From assembly GCA_948567375.1 (NCBI GenBank), contig OX419762.1, forward strand, positions 32,245,465 through 32,309,464: a stretch of 64,000 nucleotides of DNA, read 5' to 3'. Below the pieces are notes generated by a model. The model ran no database searches and had not been told where the DNA came from. It saw nothing but the letters and a program-made list of their open reading frames with translations. The position numbers and the translations under genes are program-made. Shown here piece by piece: positions 44,727 to 55,560 of the stretch (positions are counted from its first letter, which is position 1; each line of letters starts with the position of its first letter). The stretch is from Lunularia cruciata. Taxonomy: Eukaryota; Streptophyta; Marchantiopsida; Lunulariales; Lunulariaceae.

Positions 44727-45389
44727 TGGCACTTTAGAATTTATGTATGACTTATGTGTGAGTTGTGCTTCTAAATTGTATGGTGTTGACAGTAATGTAT
44801 ATTTTGTAGCAATGTATATATGCATGACAGCTGTCTCAATATTTGTAGTGTCGCATCTAGATTGCTTGGACATTGGAGTTGCAATGATAGTAGTTAGAGT
44901 TATTTCAGCAATTTCTTGGAGACTACTTTTTGACGGTCAGATTTCATGTTTGGTGTACTGACTTTACGATGGGGCCCCCATCAATTTGCACCATTTGCAC
45001 CATCAAGTGTGTCGTTAGCAGGACCATTAGGGTTTCAAAATGCTCAAGTCCAGGGGTATACTTTCAAAGTGCAGCTCTAGAGAGCTCACTTCTTTGATGT
45101 TGAGCCTTTGAGTTCTTGGCTATGGTAGACAGATGCCGGCAAGCGTCACCTGCATTCTCTTAGCTAGAGTGGGTGTGGCTTGACTATGACTATTATCAAT
45201 GCCCGGTTGTTGGCAATTTATAGAGTGACAATCAAGTACTGATCTAAGTTGAGTTGATTTGAGAGTTGTAAACAATTTGATTATTATGGCACTTTAGAGT
45301 CTATGTATGACTTATGTGTGAGTTGTGCTTCTATAGTGTATGATGTTGATAGTGATGTATATTCTATAGCAATGTATATATGCACAACA
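44727..45389 (+). repeat. D2 3' terminal array X1-L-X2
   Basis: X1 44727-44831 (105 bp, starts TGGCACTTTAGA), L 44832-45283 (452 bp, same length as the 5' L), X2 45287-45389 (103 bp, starts TGGCACTTTAGA). X1 and X2 are near-identical. The element's outer end is X2, while its 5' outer end is L. A standard LTR of this family would be X+L (TGGCAC ... GATTACA, about 557 bp). Confidence 0.88.
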
Positions 45390-45493
45390 CCCTTCTTCTC
45401 CTTCCAATGCCATTTGGGTTCAATATGACTTTGTCTATACACTTCTTCTTCAAAATTGCACAGAAACTCAAAAAAAAAAATATGGGTACCACA
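45390..45493 (-). repeat. B3 LTR, second part
   Basis: 104 bp ending TATGGGTACCACA, the family B LTR terminus. It is the continuation of 12136-13031 on the other side of D2; D1 resumes at 45494. Confidence 0.88.
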
Positions 45494-45830
45494 TTTATAC
45501 ACCATAGAGTGCCTTATTAGACTTTGGAGCGTAGCCTCTTCTGTTGAGGAAGGTTGTAATTTTTGGTCTGGAGCTACAAAAGACCAATGTGAAGAGGTGT
45601 CCATTTTAGATCCAGACATCTCTAGGTGGTGGTTTTACACAATACATCACATGTGGAGAGCTTGTTGTTCAGATTCAGCCCGGTCATTTGATTGATAGCT
45701 TTGTGGTGAGAGCTCAAGCCATTGTGACTATAGTTGAGTCATATGAGGTGTTAGTTGGAGGAGTAGTGGTATACTCTCTGGGTTCCAATATTGACTATTG
45801 GGAGGAGACAACCTCCTATAGACCATGTTG
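45494..45830 (+). pseudogene. D1 protease remnant
   Basis: Starts at the point equivalent to D2 39400 (TATACACC). The active-site segment is degraded (TLERSL in place of VLLDSG); SYEVLVGGVVVYSLG near 45738-45783 matches the C-terminal strand. Recognised only by alignment with D2. Confidence 0.7.
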
Positions 45831-46205
45831 GTAGTGAGGTGACGGAAAAGTATGTCACCAACTAGTATGCATCAATAGTGGGAATCTTGGCTCACTACAG
45901 TCCAAGAGCATGGCAACTTCAATTTCAACTATAAATGGTTTGTTACTGGGCCTGGTGACTTGTTGGAAGGGAACACCCATGTAGATGATACTCCAATACC
46001 AGAGGAGATCACTTGGATTTGGAGTATGGTGGGATTGTTCCATCTACCTTGGATGTTCCTTTGTGGAGTTCAGAGGAGGCATTGCAACAACATGCAGATT
46101 AGTTGGTGCAAAAGGCTTGGAGTAGAGCATTTGTACCACTAGGCAACCAATGTGAGGATGAGCCTCCAAAGCTGATTACCTTGACACCTCTAGATACCAC
46201 ACTCA
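45831..46205 (+). pseudogene. D1 protease-methyltransferase linker
   Basis: Aligned with D2 39741-40120; GPGDLLEGNTHVDDTPIPEE and the EEALQQHAD helix region are recognisable. Confidence 0.6.
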
Positions 46206-46680
46206 TTGCTTGGTAGTATCCAATAGAGGGAGTATATCTATTGGAGTTATTTGGTGGGATTAGCACTAGACTAGCTACCGTACTACAGGCGGGTATATGA
46301 GTATAAAGATACTTGTATATGAAGAGAGTTGAGACTATTAGGGAAGTCTCTTTACATCATATGGCACACTTGGCTTATTGGTATCCTGAGTTATTACCAA
46401 TGTGAGTAGTTAGGGGTTGCTAGAAGATCCTAGTAGATATTTCCTTGTTGGGAGCACAAGATTTGGAGAGACATGGTCCCATTTATTTGGTGATTTTTGG
46501 ATGGCCATGTTAGGGATATACACACGCTACTTGAGGTTTGGGTCTTTAGGATCTCCTTTCTAGTGTGTTTTGGGAGATGTTACATATACTATGATATCTC
46601 CAAGTTCATCAATTTTTTTCTCCAACTTACAATTTGGAGAACTTTCCTTTGATGGGTGATTCTTGCACCCGAGTGGTGGC
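46206..46680 (+). pseudogene. D1 DNA methyltransferase, N-terminal part
   Basis: Same domain as D2: motif I YLLELFGGISTRLATVLQAG (46230-46292, closer to the expected G-G-I than D2), motif II region YLYMKRVET (46311-46340), motif IV YLVIFGWPC-stop-GYTHA (46476-46525) with the catalytic Cys kept and the next Gln as TAG, and motif VI NLENFPLMGD (46633-46664). B6 is inserted right after this, between motifs VI and VIII. Stops are more frequent than in D2, consistent with greater age. Confidence 0.88.
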
Positions 46681-49600
46681 TGTGACAACCCGAAAAATAT
46701 CACTTTTGCAATAATCAAGTAAGTAAAGTTTGTTCCCATAGAGATACTGATCACAAATGTCCAAATACAAAGCAAATAGTAACAATCTCAATTCTTCTTG
46801 GTTGCATTTTAATCTTTCAAGTAGAAACCACCCAGAAGAGAGAAACAAGCACTGCTCACTATCTCGTCACACAAATATGTCACACTTAATCACAACTCCA
46901 TCATATCTTTCGAAACAATCTTGATGATTCAATCTCTCCCAAAAATGGCACTTCACTACAAAACAACTTCACCTCAAAATTTTGTTCCACCCCTCCAATG
47001 AAGGCACAACTTCCTCGATCAAAATTGCTTCACATCAACTCAGCACTACACTCACAACTGTAAGATACTACCAACACTACAATTACTCTCAAATCTGTCA
47101 AAGCATTGCTCTAATTGCACTTTACTCAAGATCAAACACATACAATGAAGATCAAGGCTGCGGAATCCAACATCCAACATGCACACTAACTTGCACTTCA
47201 GAATTCTCCAAACACTTACAAACACACACACAAAATTGATACTCAGAATTAAGCTCAAGCAACAAGCACTGAAATCAACACTTCTCTTTATCTATTCTTA
47301 GGAATAATGAATAATGCAATAGCATACTGAAAATGCCTCCTTTAATTGTCAAGATATCAACAATTATCTAACTTCTTAAAGTACTTCCTAACAACTTTAC
47401 CAACTTGCAAATCCAAAATTACAATACACCTCTTCTTATCTGCCCTTCAAGATCTAGAATTTTTTACTACTCCAATCCAATGTCTACTTCCTCTTCCTCC
47501 TCCTCTTCCAAACCCAAAGAATACCCCTTCATCTCCTATACTTTGGGTCTATCTAATTCTACTAAGTCCTTTGCTATTTCTGTTACTTCTTCATTGTAGA
47601 CTACAATTGCACTAGTAGGTAACCTATCTAACTCTATATATTGCAACCCACTCCTCTCTAATGTCTCAAATGACAACTCTGAAGATATTTATACTCCTAC
47701 TTCCTCTACTTCATATTTCACTCTTACATCCTTCCAAAGTTTATCTACTTCTAACTGAGCTAAATCTAATCTAATTGCGATATTGTCTTTTACTTCCAAT
47801 ATCTTCTTATCTACACAAGTTTTGGGACTAATCAATAAAGCATTCAAATCCTTATCCTTTGCATTTCTTTGCCTCATCTCATGCACTAAAAATCTTAACT
47901 TGTGCAACCTTGTTTTTTTCAATTCTTATATTGGCTTTAGTACTTAGCATTGCATTCATCTTCACTATTATCTCCTTCAATGGCTTGAGCCTCATCCTTC
48001 TCTCACGTTCCTGATCCGCCTGCCAGTCTTCCCAATACATTGCCAGCTCTACCTTAAATTTGGCCTTCACATTCTCCTTCTCTTTCTACACTATCTTCTC
48101 TTCTAGATTACAAAGTAGCTCCCGCAATCTTTCTTCCTCTCTATACCGCACTGTTAACACTCGTTGCCAAAGATGCTTCTTCTCTTCTACACTCTGCATC
48201 ACTCTATTGAGTTCTTGCTCCTTCTTTGCTACCCTTGCCATAGCATGGATGATTTCTAATTGAGAATCAGCAAACTGTTGCTTCAAGATTTCATACTTAG
48301 CTATATGTCTTTCCTTGGCTATGACATTCTGCTCTATTACTCTATCTTTACCCCCCACTTCTCTCTTTAAATTTTCAATCAACTGATTCTGTACTACTAC
48401 ATCTACTTGTAGTATCTCCATTTGCTCCTCTCCTTGGGTTATCCTCTCCTTCAACTCCAAATTTTCTTCTTCTAACCATGCCAGCACGTGCAATGCAGTT
48501 TTTACTTCAGGATACTATCTACATTTCTTTCCTCTTCTCCTCCAACTTCATCAGCAACGGGCAGACAATCTCTTGTAGATACTCTACCCCTCCAGTCTGG
48601 TTCCCTTCTGCTTGTGGGCTTTTCTCCTTCTTTGCCTCTTCTTTGCCTAACATTCTTCTCCTCAATCGGAGTTGCCTTATTAGAATTGATTTCTTGCTCC
48701 CCAAACTCTCACTTTCCATTTCTCTTCTTCAACTTGGCCCCGCTTCATACATCACACTTCTTCTTGAACAGATACCTCTCTGAATGATTACCTTCTTCTC
48801 CAATTTCTCTAGAACTTCCTCTTCTTCTTTCTTGTTATCTTCATCTGCTATCTCTAGCTTTCCCTCTTCTCCCTTTAGTACCGGCTGCATCTTCACTCTG
48901 TCCTCACTCTCACTACTTGCTTCACCATTCTGCAACATGAGTTTGGGTTCCTCTTCTCTCTCCAAGTCTTCTAACTTGTACTTGGCCTCACCTTTTGATT
49001 CTTCCTCTCACAATGCTATTACCACCATGTCCTTCTTTGGGTTCACTTTCCTGGTCTTCCATGGTCTTGTAGCCACCACTTCTTTGTTAGGTTGACTCCT
49101 CTTCTTTGACTTTGGAGCAATCATTGCCAATCTCACACTCTACCCCATTTGTGTAGTACTCATCACTGTTTCTAATCTAAAGAATGTATTGTTGCTTGTT
49201 CATATCAACATCTCTCCTCAAGTCAGGATGGAAGGGTGACACCATCTTGTGTCATTTTGCTGCATTCAACAGATTCAATCCCAAGTAAAAATGGGCTGAA
49301 AATGGCACAATGTAGTGTGGAGGTGTCTTATCTTGTAAATTCCACACCATTTGTCTTGTGCATTGATGAGAGCACTTTGCCCAATTAATTGGTTCCCCTA
49401 CAAACATCTTATGGAAAAACACCGCTTGGTATTTCATCACATAAGTTGTTTGCTCTGGCTTGAAGATGGTCATCATTGCTCCTACAATGCTTCTCCTCAT
49501 AGGGTCCTTATATTTCTTGATCTTATATTCATTATTTGTGCATTTTGAAGAAAAGGCTTCTTGTACTTCCAAGGTTTCTTCAGCTACCTCTCCTCTCCCC

Positions 49601-50461
49601 AAGAATATGGCTCCCTGCTCCTCACCCGCCTCTCTTCCAAGTACTAACCTCCAATCTGACTATGTCCATTGAGCTGGATTTCCTCTCTTACCTTCTACTT
49701 GGGTCCATCCAAACACTTACTCTTTGTTATCTTGGTCATGAAACTTGGAAAGCTAAGGTTCTAGTTCCATGCCAAAAATGTGATCCAAAGCCCGCTCAAG
49801 ACTTTGATCTTGGTGATCACATCTAACCTCCAAATTGCATGATTTCTCACTGCAAATTCTGAGTTCTTCTTTCCACCTCCCATCTTACTTTCCTCCACTC
49901 TAGGTTGGTGACAACTCTTCCGCCCAATTGGACCAACAATCCTTACTTCCTTTTGATGCACAATGCATCCATTACTACAATCCTTTTCCCCGATCTCTCT
50001 CTAGAGAACTCCTTAATGGCAATGGGAAGTTACTTGTGATCTCTTCATCTCAATCCGGATTCTTATAGTGACATGTCTCCTTAGACTTTCTTCACTTTGA
50101 GCTTCTATCGAGAAATCACATCTTCTACATGCTCCTATAGATGTCAATTTTCTTCCGCTCATAGGCCAACCACTTTTGTGTGCGGTACCTTCTTGAATAT
50201 CCAACCCCAAAGGAAACTTGTTGCACTGTCCTTGCCTTGGGTTGAGCACCCTGATATAACGTTTCCTTACTTTGGGTTGAATGCTGACAGGACCAATCTG
50301 AGTACTTTGTTTTTTGACACAAAGTCACTTTACTTTGGGTTACAACCCAAAGGCACCATTGTTGCCTTCTGATGTCCTATAGGTACAATAAGACTTCATC
50401 AATACACTTCTTCTTCAAAAATAGGATGAAAACTTAAAAAAACAAAAATGTGGGTACCACA
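46681..50461 (-). mobile_element. Solo LTR B6 (full-length, 3781 bp)
   Basis: TGTGACAACCCG at 46681 to GTGGGTACCACA at 50461 (plus view), with TSD GTGGC (46676-46680) / ATGGC (50462-50466), one mismatch. Removing it restores the D methyltransferase reading (VVA then ASTHQ). Matches B4 in length. No internal region. Confidence 0.93.
47480..49990 (-). pseudogene. LTR ORF of B6
   Basis: Third informative copy of the unknown LTR protein. Open pieces from the N-terminal side: 49761-49961 (MGGGKKNSEFAVRNHAIW, ITFLAWN), 49252-49602 (FKPEQTTYVMKYQAVFFHKM; HYIVPFSAHFYLGLNLL), 48729-48965 (acidic linker), 48086-48493 (135-codon coiled coil, EEENLELKERITQGEEQ), 47689-47922. Segment order and residues agree with B4, so the ORF is ancestral to family B LTRs. 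Function unknown. Confidence 0.75.
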
Positions 50462-51010
50462 ATGGCGAGTACACATCAGGTTCATTCTTGGATGGCACTT
50501 TTTGTTTGTTAGATGCAACAAGAGTAGGACAATGAGCTCATTGTCTTTGTCTTTGGTGGACAAACTTGTTACCTAGAAAGGTTCTACAATGCACTTATGA
50601 TAGGATTTAATGACTTGAGCACCTTATTATTGATGAGATTTTGGATGTTGTGCGTCAATCTCAAATGTTGGTAGTGGTTGATAGGTCACCTATGGTAGTG
50701 CTGAACCTAGTTGGATAGCATCAAGCTACTTTTCCTACACTTATGAGTTTTCCAAGCTCTCATGCTTTTTGAGAGGGAGGTTTTGGACTTGTTTGGGATT
50801 CACAATTATAGTAGTTGGTAGAACCCAAACCTTGATGAGAGAGAGCGAGTGATGGACTTTTGCACTAGTATTACCGTTATTCTAGTAATGTTAGAGACAT
50901 ATAGGCATCTGGTGTTAGGTTAGGCTATGGAACTATACTGTTTGACCTAGATTGTGAACCTTGGCTTCACAGAGTAGCAGAAGATGTGCTTGATAGGCAT
51001 CACCACTTGG
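50462..51010 (+). pseudogene. D1 DNA methyltransferase, C-terminal part
   Basis: Resumes with ASTHQVHSW (50465-50495), then the motif VIII neighbourhood VFVFGGQTC, DEILDVVRQSQMLVVVDRSP (50630-50690), FPTLMSFPSSHAF (50735-50770) and the motif X region LVLG-AMEL (50910-50930). Aligned throughout with D2 40600-41110. Confidence 0.82.
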
Positions 51011-51225
51011 ATACATATGAGCCCTATGCCTATCGAGATGATTTAGGCACTTGCTAGGAGTGATGGACCAAGTGGACAAGGTATTCTTTGGACACAACCA
51101 TTGGCTACTAAGGAGAGTGGTCTACTTGGAGTGAGTCTTGGTGAGTGTGGTCTACTTAGATTTCACTCTTGGGCTACTTGGGATGCAGCTAGATGACATA
51201 TGGAGCTTGCAACCAGATTGGAGGG
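51011..51225 (+). pseudogene. D1 methyltransferase-RT linker
   Basis: Counterpart of D2 41121-41500, shortened by deletion; no domain. Confidence 0.5.
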
Positions 51226-52121
51226 AACCAAGTTGTTTTACCTTCAATATAAAGGATTTGGGTGCTTTGAAAGGACCTCATATTTGGATTGAGCTGACTT
51301 GCAATACACCAATTTTTAGATGTCCTTATTGCTATAGTGACATGGAGAGAGCATTGATTTAGAGTCGGAGTAGTGACCTTTTTGTGGCTAGTTTGGTGGA
51401 GATTTCACATGGAGAGTATGCATCAGCTATAGTGATGCCAGCCAAGAATGATATGGATGGCAACTACACAAATAGGCAGATAAGCGTCCTATCAATCAAT
51501 AGACTAGGGCTGATTGGCATACTATGCCTACACTAGATGAGATCTTTGATTTGATTGGGCATGCAAAGGTCTTTAACACTTTGGATCTTTGAGTAGGATA
51601 TCATTAGTTGCCAATCAGAGAGGGAGATAAGTCCAAGACAACATTTTGGCTATTGATCCTCACAACAAGGATGTGTCATATTAGTGGATGATCTTACCAT
51701 TTGGGTTAAAGAATGCTCCTATTGAGTTCTAGAGGGTCATGGATAGGATCCTAGCTAGATTAGCTTGTGCTTGGTGTTATATTGATGATATATTTGGTCT
51801 ATAGTATAACTATGGAGGAGCATAACTATGGAGGAGCATGAGAGATAGCTATTGTAGTGTTTGAGAGGTTGAGATCTCATAGACTCAATTTACATCTTGG
51901 GAAGTTTAACTTTGCTCATCTTCCATGAGCAAGTTGAGTATTTGGATCACACTATCTACCTTGGAGGAATTGGTGTTTATCAAACCAAGGTAGAGGCCAT
52001 TGCACGTATTCCTTGGCCTACAAATGTGAGAAAAGTGTGAGCATTCCTTGGGTTGACAAACTTCTATCACTACTATGTTAGAGGATTTAGTGCCATTGCC
52101 AAGGCCTTGACAAAGATGACC
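51226..52121 (+). pseudogene. D1 reverse transcriptase
   Basis: FTFNIKDLGALKGPHIWIEL (51238-51297), FRCPYCYSDMERALI (51316-51362), YASAIVMPAKNDMDGNY, FNTLDL (near 51577), LPFGLKNAP (51690-51717) and the catalytic WCYIDDIF (51770-51795, the expected YIDD), then YLGHTIYLGGIGVYQTKVE (51940-51990). C2 is inserted at 52121. Frameshifts and a small local duplication (ATGGAGGAGCATAACTATGGAGGAGCAT near 51811-51840) disrupt it. Confidence 0.88.
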
Positions 52122-52815
52122 TATAACACCCATTTTTGCATGTGTGTGGTATTGTGATATTTAGCTTGGTATTACAAGTACTTAAGAGATATTATTTATA
52201 TAGAGATAAAGGATGGTTCTATATTAGTCATGGTTAGCTAAAGTTAGTCATAGCTAAGATAAAGGTGACCTTACTTTAGAGGAAGTAGAAAATATGAGCA
52301 CCACTATTTTGGATTTTAGTGTGTTGACTTGGTATTATTCCTAGGTGTTTGGCTTTGAGGAAAGAGTTGAGAACTCTTGGGCCCGCAAGCCTTTTTGTTT
52401 TGGATTCTTCTTTAGTCCAAGGATAGCCCATGTGAAGGAATCCTTGACTTAATGGTTGTATCAAGATAAGACCACATGCTTAGGGGAATATGCATATGTG
52501 AATGGATGTTCCTTTCTACTTTTTAACTTTACTTGACTTTTAGTTTAGTAACTTGAGTTACTATGGTAATTAGTAACTTTGGTACGTAACTATTTCACAA
52601 GTATGTAAACAAGAGGTGAGGAGGTACTCATCATCCTTTCATTTGCAACTATCTCTCTCTCTCATTGAGTTCTCTAGTGAGCAATGTATTGAGTCTTTGA
52701 GTGTTAGCCTTGGAGGAGTATGATGGAGTTGGGGTTCCTTGCCTTCTTAGTCCATGGTGCGCTACCATAATAGCCATCAGAGGTTCATCTTGAGTGAGAG
52801 ATAGGCCGGCTCACA
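52122..52815 (+). mobile_element. Solo LTR C2
   Basis: 694 bp, TATAACACCC (TG mutated to TA) to CCGGCTCACA, identical in length to the C1 LTR. TSD GACC at 52118-52121 and 52816-52819. Removing it joins the D1 RT and RNase H reading as in D2 (ACCAAGCTTACA). Confidence 0.9.
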
Positions 52816-52819
52816 GACC

Positions 52820-53350
52820 AAGCTTACATAGGAGCGGTGTTGGGGAGATGAGTAGGAGAGAGCTTTTGTAGAGCTCAAGGAGAGGTTGATATCTGCTCCT
52901 ATTTTGAGGAGATCCTCTCAAAGGATGACCATTTCAAGTTCACACTGATTGGAGTATGTTAGAGCTTGGAGCAGTGCACACCCAACATGATGATGAGGGG
53001 AAGGAGTTTGTGGTGGCCTATGCTAGTCACTCCAACAATTCAGCAAAGGCAAAGTATAGTTCATATGAGGGAGAGTGCTTGGCAATAATATGGACAATAG
53101 CACATTTTTTATGTTACCTATTTGGTAACCCCTTTACTCTCATCATTGATTATCAGCCACTGAAATGGTTGATGGATTCTGACAAGCTTTCAAGAAAGCT
53201 TGCACAATGGGCTCTAATTTTATAGGAGTATGATTTCACGGTTATTCATAGACTTGGAGTGGCAAACTATGATGAAGATGGGTTGAGTAGAAACCCATGT
53301 CCCAACCAACAAGATCAGCTAGAGCATGTTGGCATGGTGAGATAGATGAG
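52820..53350 (+). pseudogene. D1 RNase H
   Basis: SMLELGAVHTQHDDEGKEF follows the first-Asp segment (HTDW, near 52943). SSYEGECLAII (53058-53090) has the Glu, LIIDYQPLKWLMDSDKL (53139-53190) the third Asp. Open for 89 codons (52956-53225). DEDGLSRNPC near 53275-53305 closes the domain. Better kept than in D2. Confidence 0.9.
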
Positions 53351-54205
53351 GAGATGGTCTAGTGAAGGGACGGCTTACTTGCTCTTGGATTGGGTTCTCA
53401 ATCATTTTGGTGCATCAGTTGAGGTTTTCACTAATCAAGGTATAGAGTTGTTGGGGGAGTTTCAAGTCTTGTGTGATAAGGCTTTGATTGATCATCATAT
53501 AATCTCCTGATATCACCTTGATGCAGATCCTTTTGTAGATCATCCTGATGTAGATCCTTTTGCAATCCTCTCTTCCTTGTTTGAACCACTCTCTGTGAGT
53601 GGTTCAAACAAGGAAGAGAGGATTGAAAAAGTTTGAAAAGAGGTTTGAAGAGAGGCCACCTAGGAGATTAGGATCTCTAGTTACCTTGGTTGGGCATGGG
53701 CTATTGGTTCAGCCAGCAAGCCTTCTTAGCATCATTCTCTCCTTACTTTCTACTCTTTGGATGACATCCAAATTTACCTATAGCCATTTGTCAAGATGCT
53801 ACTATAGTGTTGGACTTGGATGATCTAGAGGTATGAATGAGCGCATGTTTTCAATGGGTAGAGATCTCTTGAAGAGTGATGCCAATGGCCTTTAAGAACT
53901 TGGTGATTGCTCAACATAGAGATACCTTATGCTATGCTACCATTCAAGGAGGAGGTTATAGACCCTCAATCCATCAATTTCATCCAGATGACTATGTTTA
54001 TCTATAGTAGACAACATCACAACACTTGATGTTTCTACAAGCCACACTATCTTGAGAGTGCATGAGATTTTGCCATCTAGAGTCCTTGTGTTGGAAGGAC
54101 ATGATGGTGTTTTTTGAAAGAATCATGTGCATAATTGTGTGCCATGCCACCTCCCAAACATTGATAGTACTATGGACCCAAGCTTGGCACTTGTACAAGT
54201 AGGCT
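53351..54205 (+). pseudogene. D1 integrase, zinc domain and first Asp deleted
   Basis: Directly after WHGEIDEEMV the sequence jumps to the equivalent of D2 43640 (LDWVLNHFGASVEVFTNQGIEL), so some 700 bp including HHCC and the first catalytic Asp are deleted; the second Asp reads Asn. At 53527-53625 a short direct repeat and a perfect foldback replace the catalytic-Glu block. WDLQLPWL- and VREILPSRVLVLEGHDG-like segments follow. Non-functional. Confidence 0.85.
53527..53625. repeat. Direct repeat plus perfect 29-bp foldback
   Basis: GATGYAGATCCTTTTG occurs twice (53520-53536 and 53548-53563). Then arms of 29 bp (53563-53591 and 53597-53625) are exact reverse complements around a 5-nt loop TCTGT. 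The right arm corresponds to the native integrase codons of D2 (43813-43842), so the left arm is the copied, inverted one. Confidence 0.92.
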
Positions 54206-54210
54206 TGAGG

Positions 54211-54351
54211 TGTATGTTGTGCAGCTCTTCTAGTGGAGCTGCTACTATGCTAGTGTGTGATAGTTGTTTTTGAGGATGGCATATGGCGTGTATGACTCCT
54301 CCCCTCACGGTGGTTCCTCAAGGACAATGGTTATGTCCTAGATGTACTTGA
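54211..54351 (+). pseudogene. D1 PHD finger
   Basis: CMLC, 11 residues (SSSSGAATMLV), CDSC, F-stop-GW, H, MA, C, 14 residues (MTPPLTVVPQGQWL), CPRC, stop. All eight zinc ligands and the Trp before CPRC are kept, with one internal stop (TGA for the Arg codon seen in D2). Retention of every ligand in two separate copies shows the finger is an inherited part of the element. Confidence 0.92.
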
Positions 54352-54522
54352 CCTATAGCTAGTTCATCTTTTATATGGTATAGATTGCAGACATATGACT
54401 AACAATGTGGCCCAATAGTACCAACCCTCTTGATCTTTTGCTCACCATAGGGTATACCATATACTTGGAATAGATAGTTATCTAGAGTTAAAGGGACCTA
54501 ATTGCAAGCTAGGGGATGACTA
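54352..54522 (+). other. D1 3' untranslated region with polypurine tract
   Basis: No frame; ends AAGCTAGGGGATGAC just before X1, as in D2. Confidence 0.6.
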
Positions 54523-55145
54523 TGGCACTTTAGAGTTCATGTATGACTTATGTGTGAGTTGTGCTTCTATAGTGTATGATTGTTGACAATAATATATGTT
54601 GTATAGCAATGTATTGCATCTAGATTGCTCGGACATTGGAGTAGTAGTGATAGTAGCTAGAGGTATTTTGGCAGTTACTCATAGACTACTTTCTGATGGT
54701 CAGGTTTTGTGTTTGGAGTACTTACTTCATGGTGGGACCCACTATCACTTGCACCATTTGCACTATTGGGTATGCTGTCAATGGGATTGTTGGAGTGAGA
54801 CGTAGGTCAAAATTAGTATACCGTGGAAGTGCAACTCTAGAGAGCTCACTTCTCTGATGTTGAGCCTTTGAGTTCTTGGCTAGAGTGGATAGAAAGCCAA
54901 CGAGCATCACTTGGAGTCTCTTAGCTAGATTGGGTGTGGGTTGATTATAATCAGTGCCCAATTGTTGGCAGATTATGGAGTGATAGATCAAGTACTACTC
55001 TGATTGAGTATGATTTGAGTTGTGTAAACAAATTGATTATTGTGGCACTTTAGAGTTCATGTATGATTTATGTGTAAGTTTTGCTTCTATAGTATATGAT
55101 GTTGACAGTAATGTTTGTTGTATATCAATGTATATACACAAGACA
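54523..55145 (+). repeat. D1 3' terminal array X1-L-X2
   Basis: X1 54523-54614, L 54615-55039 (lacks the first dozen bases), X2 from 55043 (TGGCACTTTAGAG) to about 55145. Same order as in D2 although the two D copies lie in unrelated flanks (C1 pol here, a B LTR for D2). Confidence 0.85.
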
Positions 55146-55560
55146 TCATAAGCCCTATATAAAAAATCAGCATTTTGCATATTTCTTTCCTAGCCCATCT
55201 TCAATGGTGTAATCATACTCAGACAAGAGTATCATCCATCTTGAAAAACTCCCTTCCACATTTGACTTTGTGATCACAAGGCATTGTGATCTGTGATAAT
55301 GGTGGCTTTCACTCCTATCAAGTAGTGTTTCTTGAGACCAAAATTCATTACAAACCCTTCTCATGATTGAATAGTTCTTCTTTGACAAGACCACTAGTAG
55401 ACTTTGTCTACTAATAGAAGCTATTGGATAATCATGCTCATCTTAGTCTAATTGACTAAAAGTGCATCCTATAGCTATATTGGAAGCATAGGTGTAAATA
55501 ATGAAGGTTTACTCCAATCAATTTTAGCAAGGGTTGGAGCCATAACAAGGGATTGCTTGA
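55146..55560 (-). pseudogene. C1 RNase H, decayed
   Basis: C1 resumes on the minus strand. RWMILLSEYDYTIEDGLGKK (55170-55245) and HYHRSQCLVITKS-type residues near 55280 align with C3 62990-63090. Strongly decayed. The roughly 345 bp between integrase (9095) and this point are absent. Confidence 0.8.

Larger units (their letters stand above)
13032..45389 (+). mobile_element. D2: gypsy element with DNA methyltransferase and PHD finger (hosts A2)
   Basis: Better-preserved D copy. Own sequence is 13032-14727 plus 37221-45389, about 9.9 kb. Layout: L (13032), leader, gag with two zinc knuckles, spacer, protease, linker, methyltransferase, linker, RT, RNase H, integrase, PHD finger, purine tract, X-L-X. 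CACCCTT flanks both ends (13026-13032 and 45388-45394), which supports a TSD of about 5 bp and hence integrase-type insertion. The split of family B LTR B3 on either side gives an independent check of both borders. Confidence 0.9.
9096..55145 (+). mobile_element. D1: gypsy element with DNA methyltransferase and PHD finger (interrupted)
   Basis: Older D copy, inserted in C1. Own sequence: 9096-11935, 45494-46680, 50467-52121 and 52820-55145, roughly 8 kb plus what is lost in the N gap. Order: repeat L, leader, gag, protease, methyltransferase, RT, RNase H, integrase remnant, PHD finger, then X-L-X at the 3' end. It hosts B3 (with D2 inside), B6 and C2. Domain by domain it parallels D2, so the unusual parts are family traits and not accidents of one copy. 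The left boundary is ambiguous by several bases and no clear TSD is seen; C1 lost about 345 bp around the insertion. Confidence 0.85.

Noticed and set aside
13032..45389. D1 and D2 as a segmental duplication of one locus
   Set aside because: Their flanks differ (C1 pol versus a B LTR) and their internal insertions differ; they are separate transpositions.
44727..45389. Family D as a tyrosine-recombinase (DIRS/PAT) element because of the split repeats
   Set aside because: The HHCC zinc domain and DDE-type core of an integrase are readable in D2, and a TSD-like CACCCTT flanks it; no tyrosine recombinase was seen.
53563..53625. Transcription terminator or small-RNA hairpin
   Set aside because: One arm is native integrase coding sequence and the other its inverted copy; no U-tract or sign of conservation. 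A rearrangement scar fits better.
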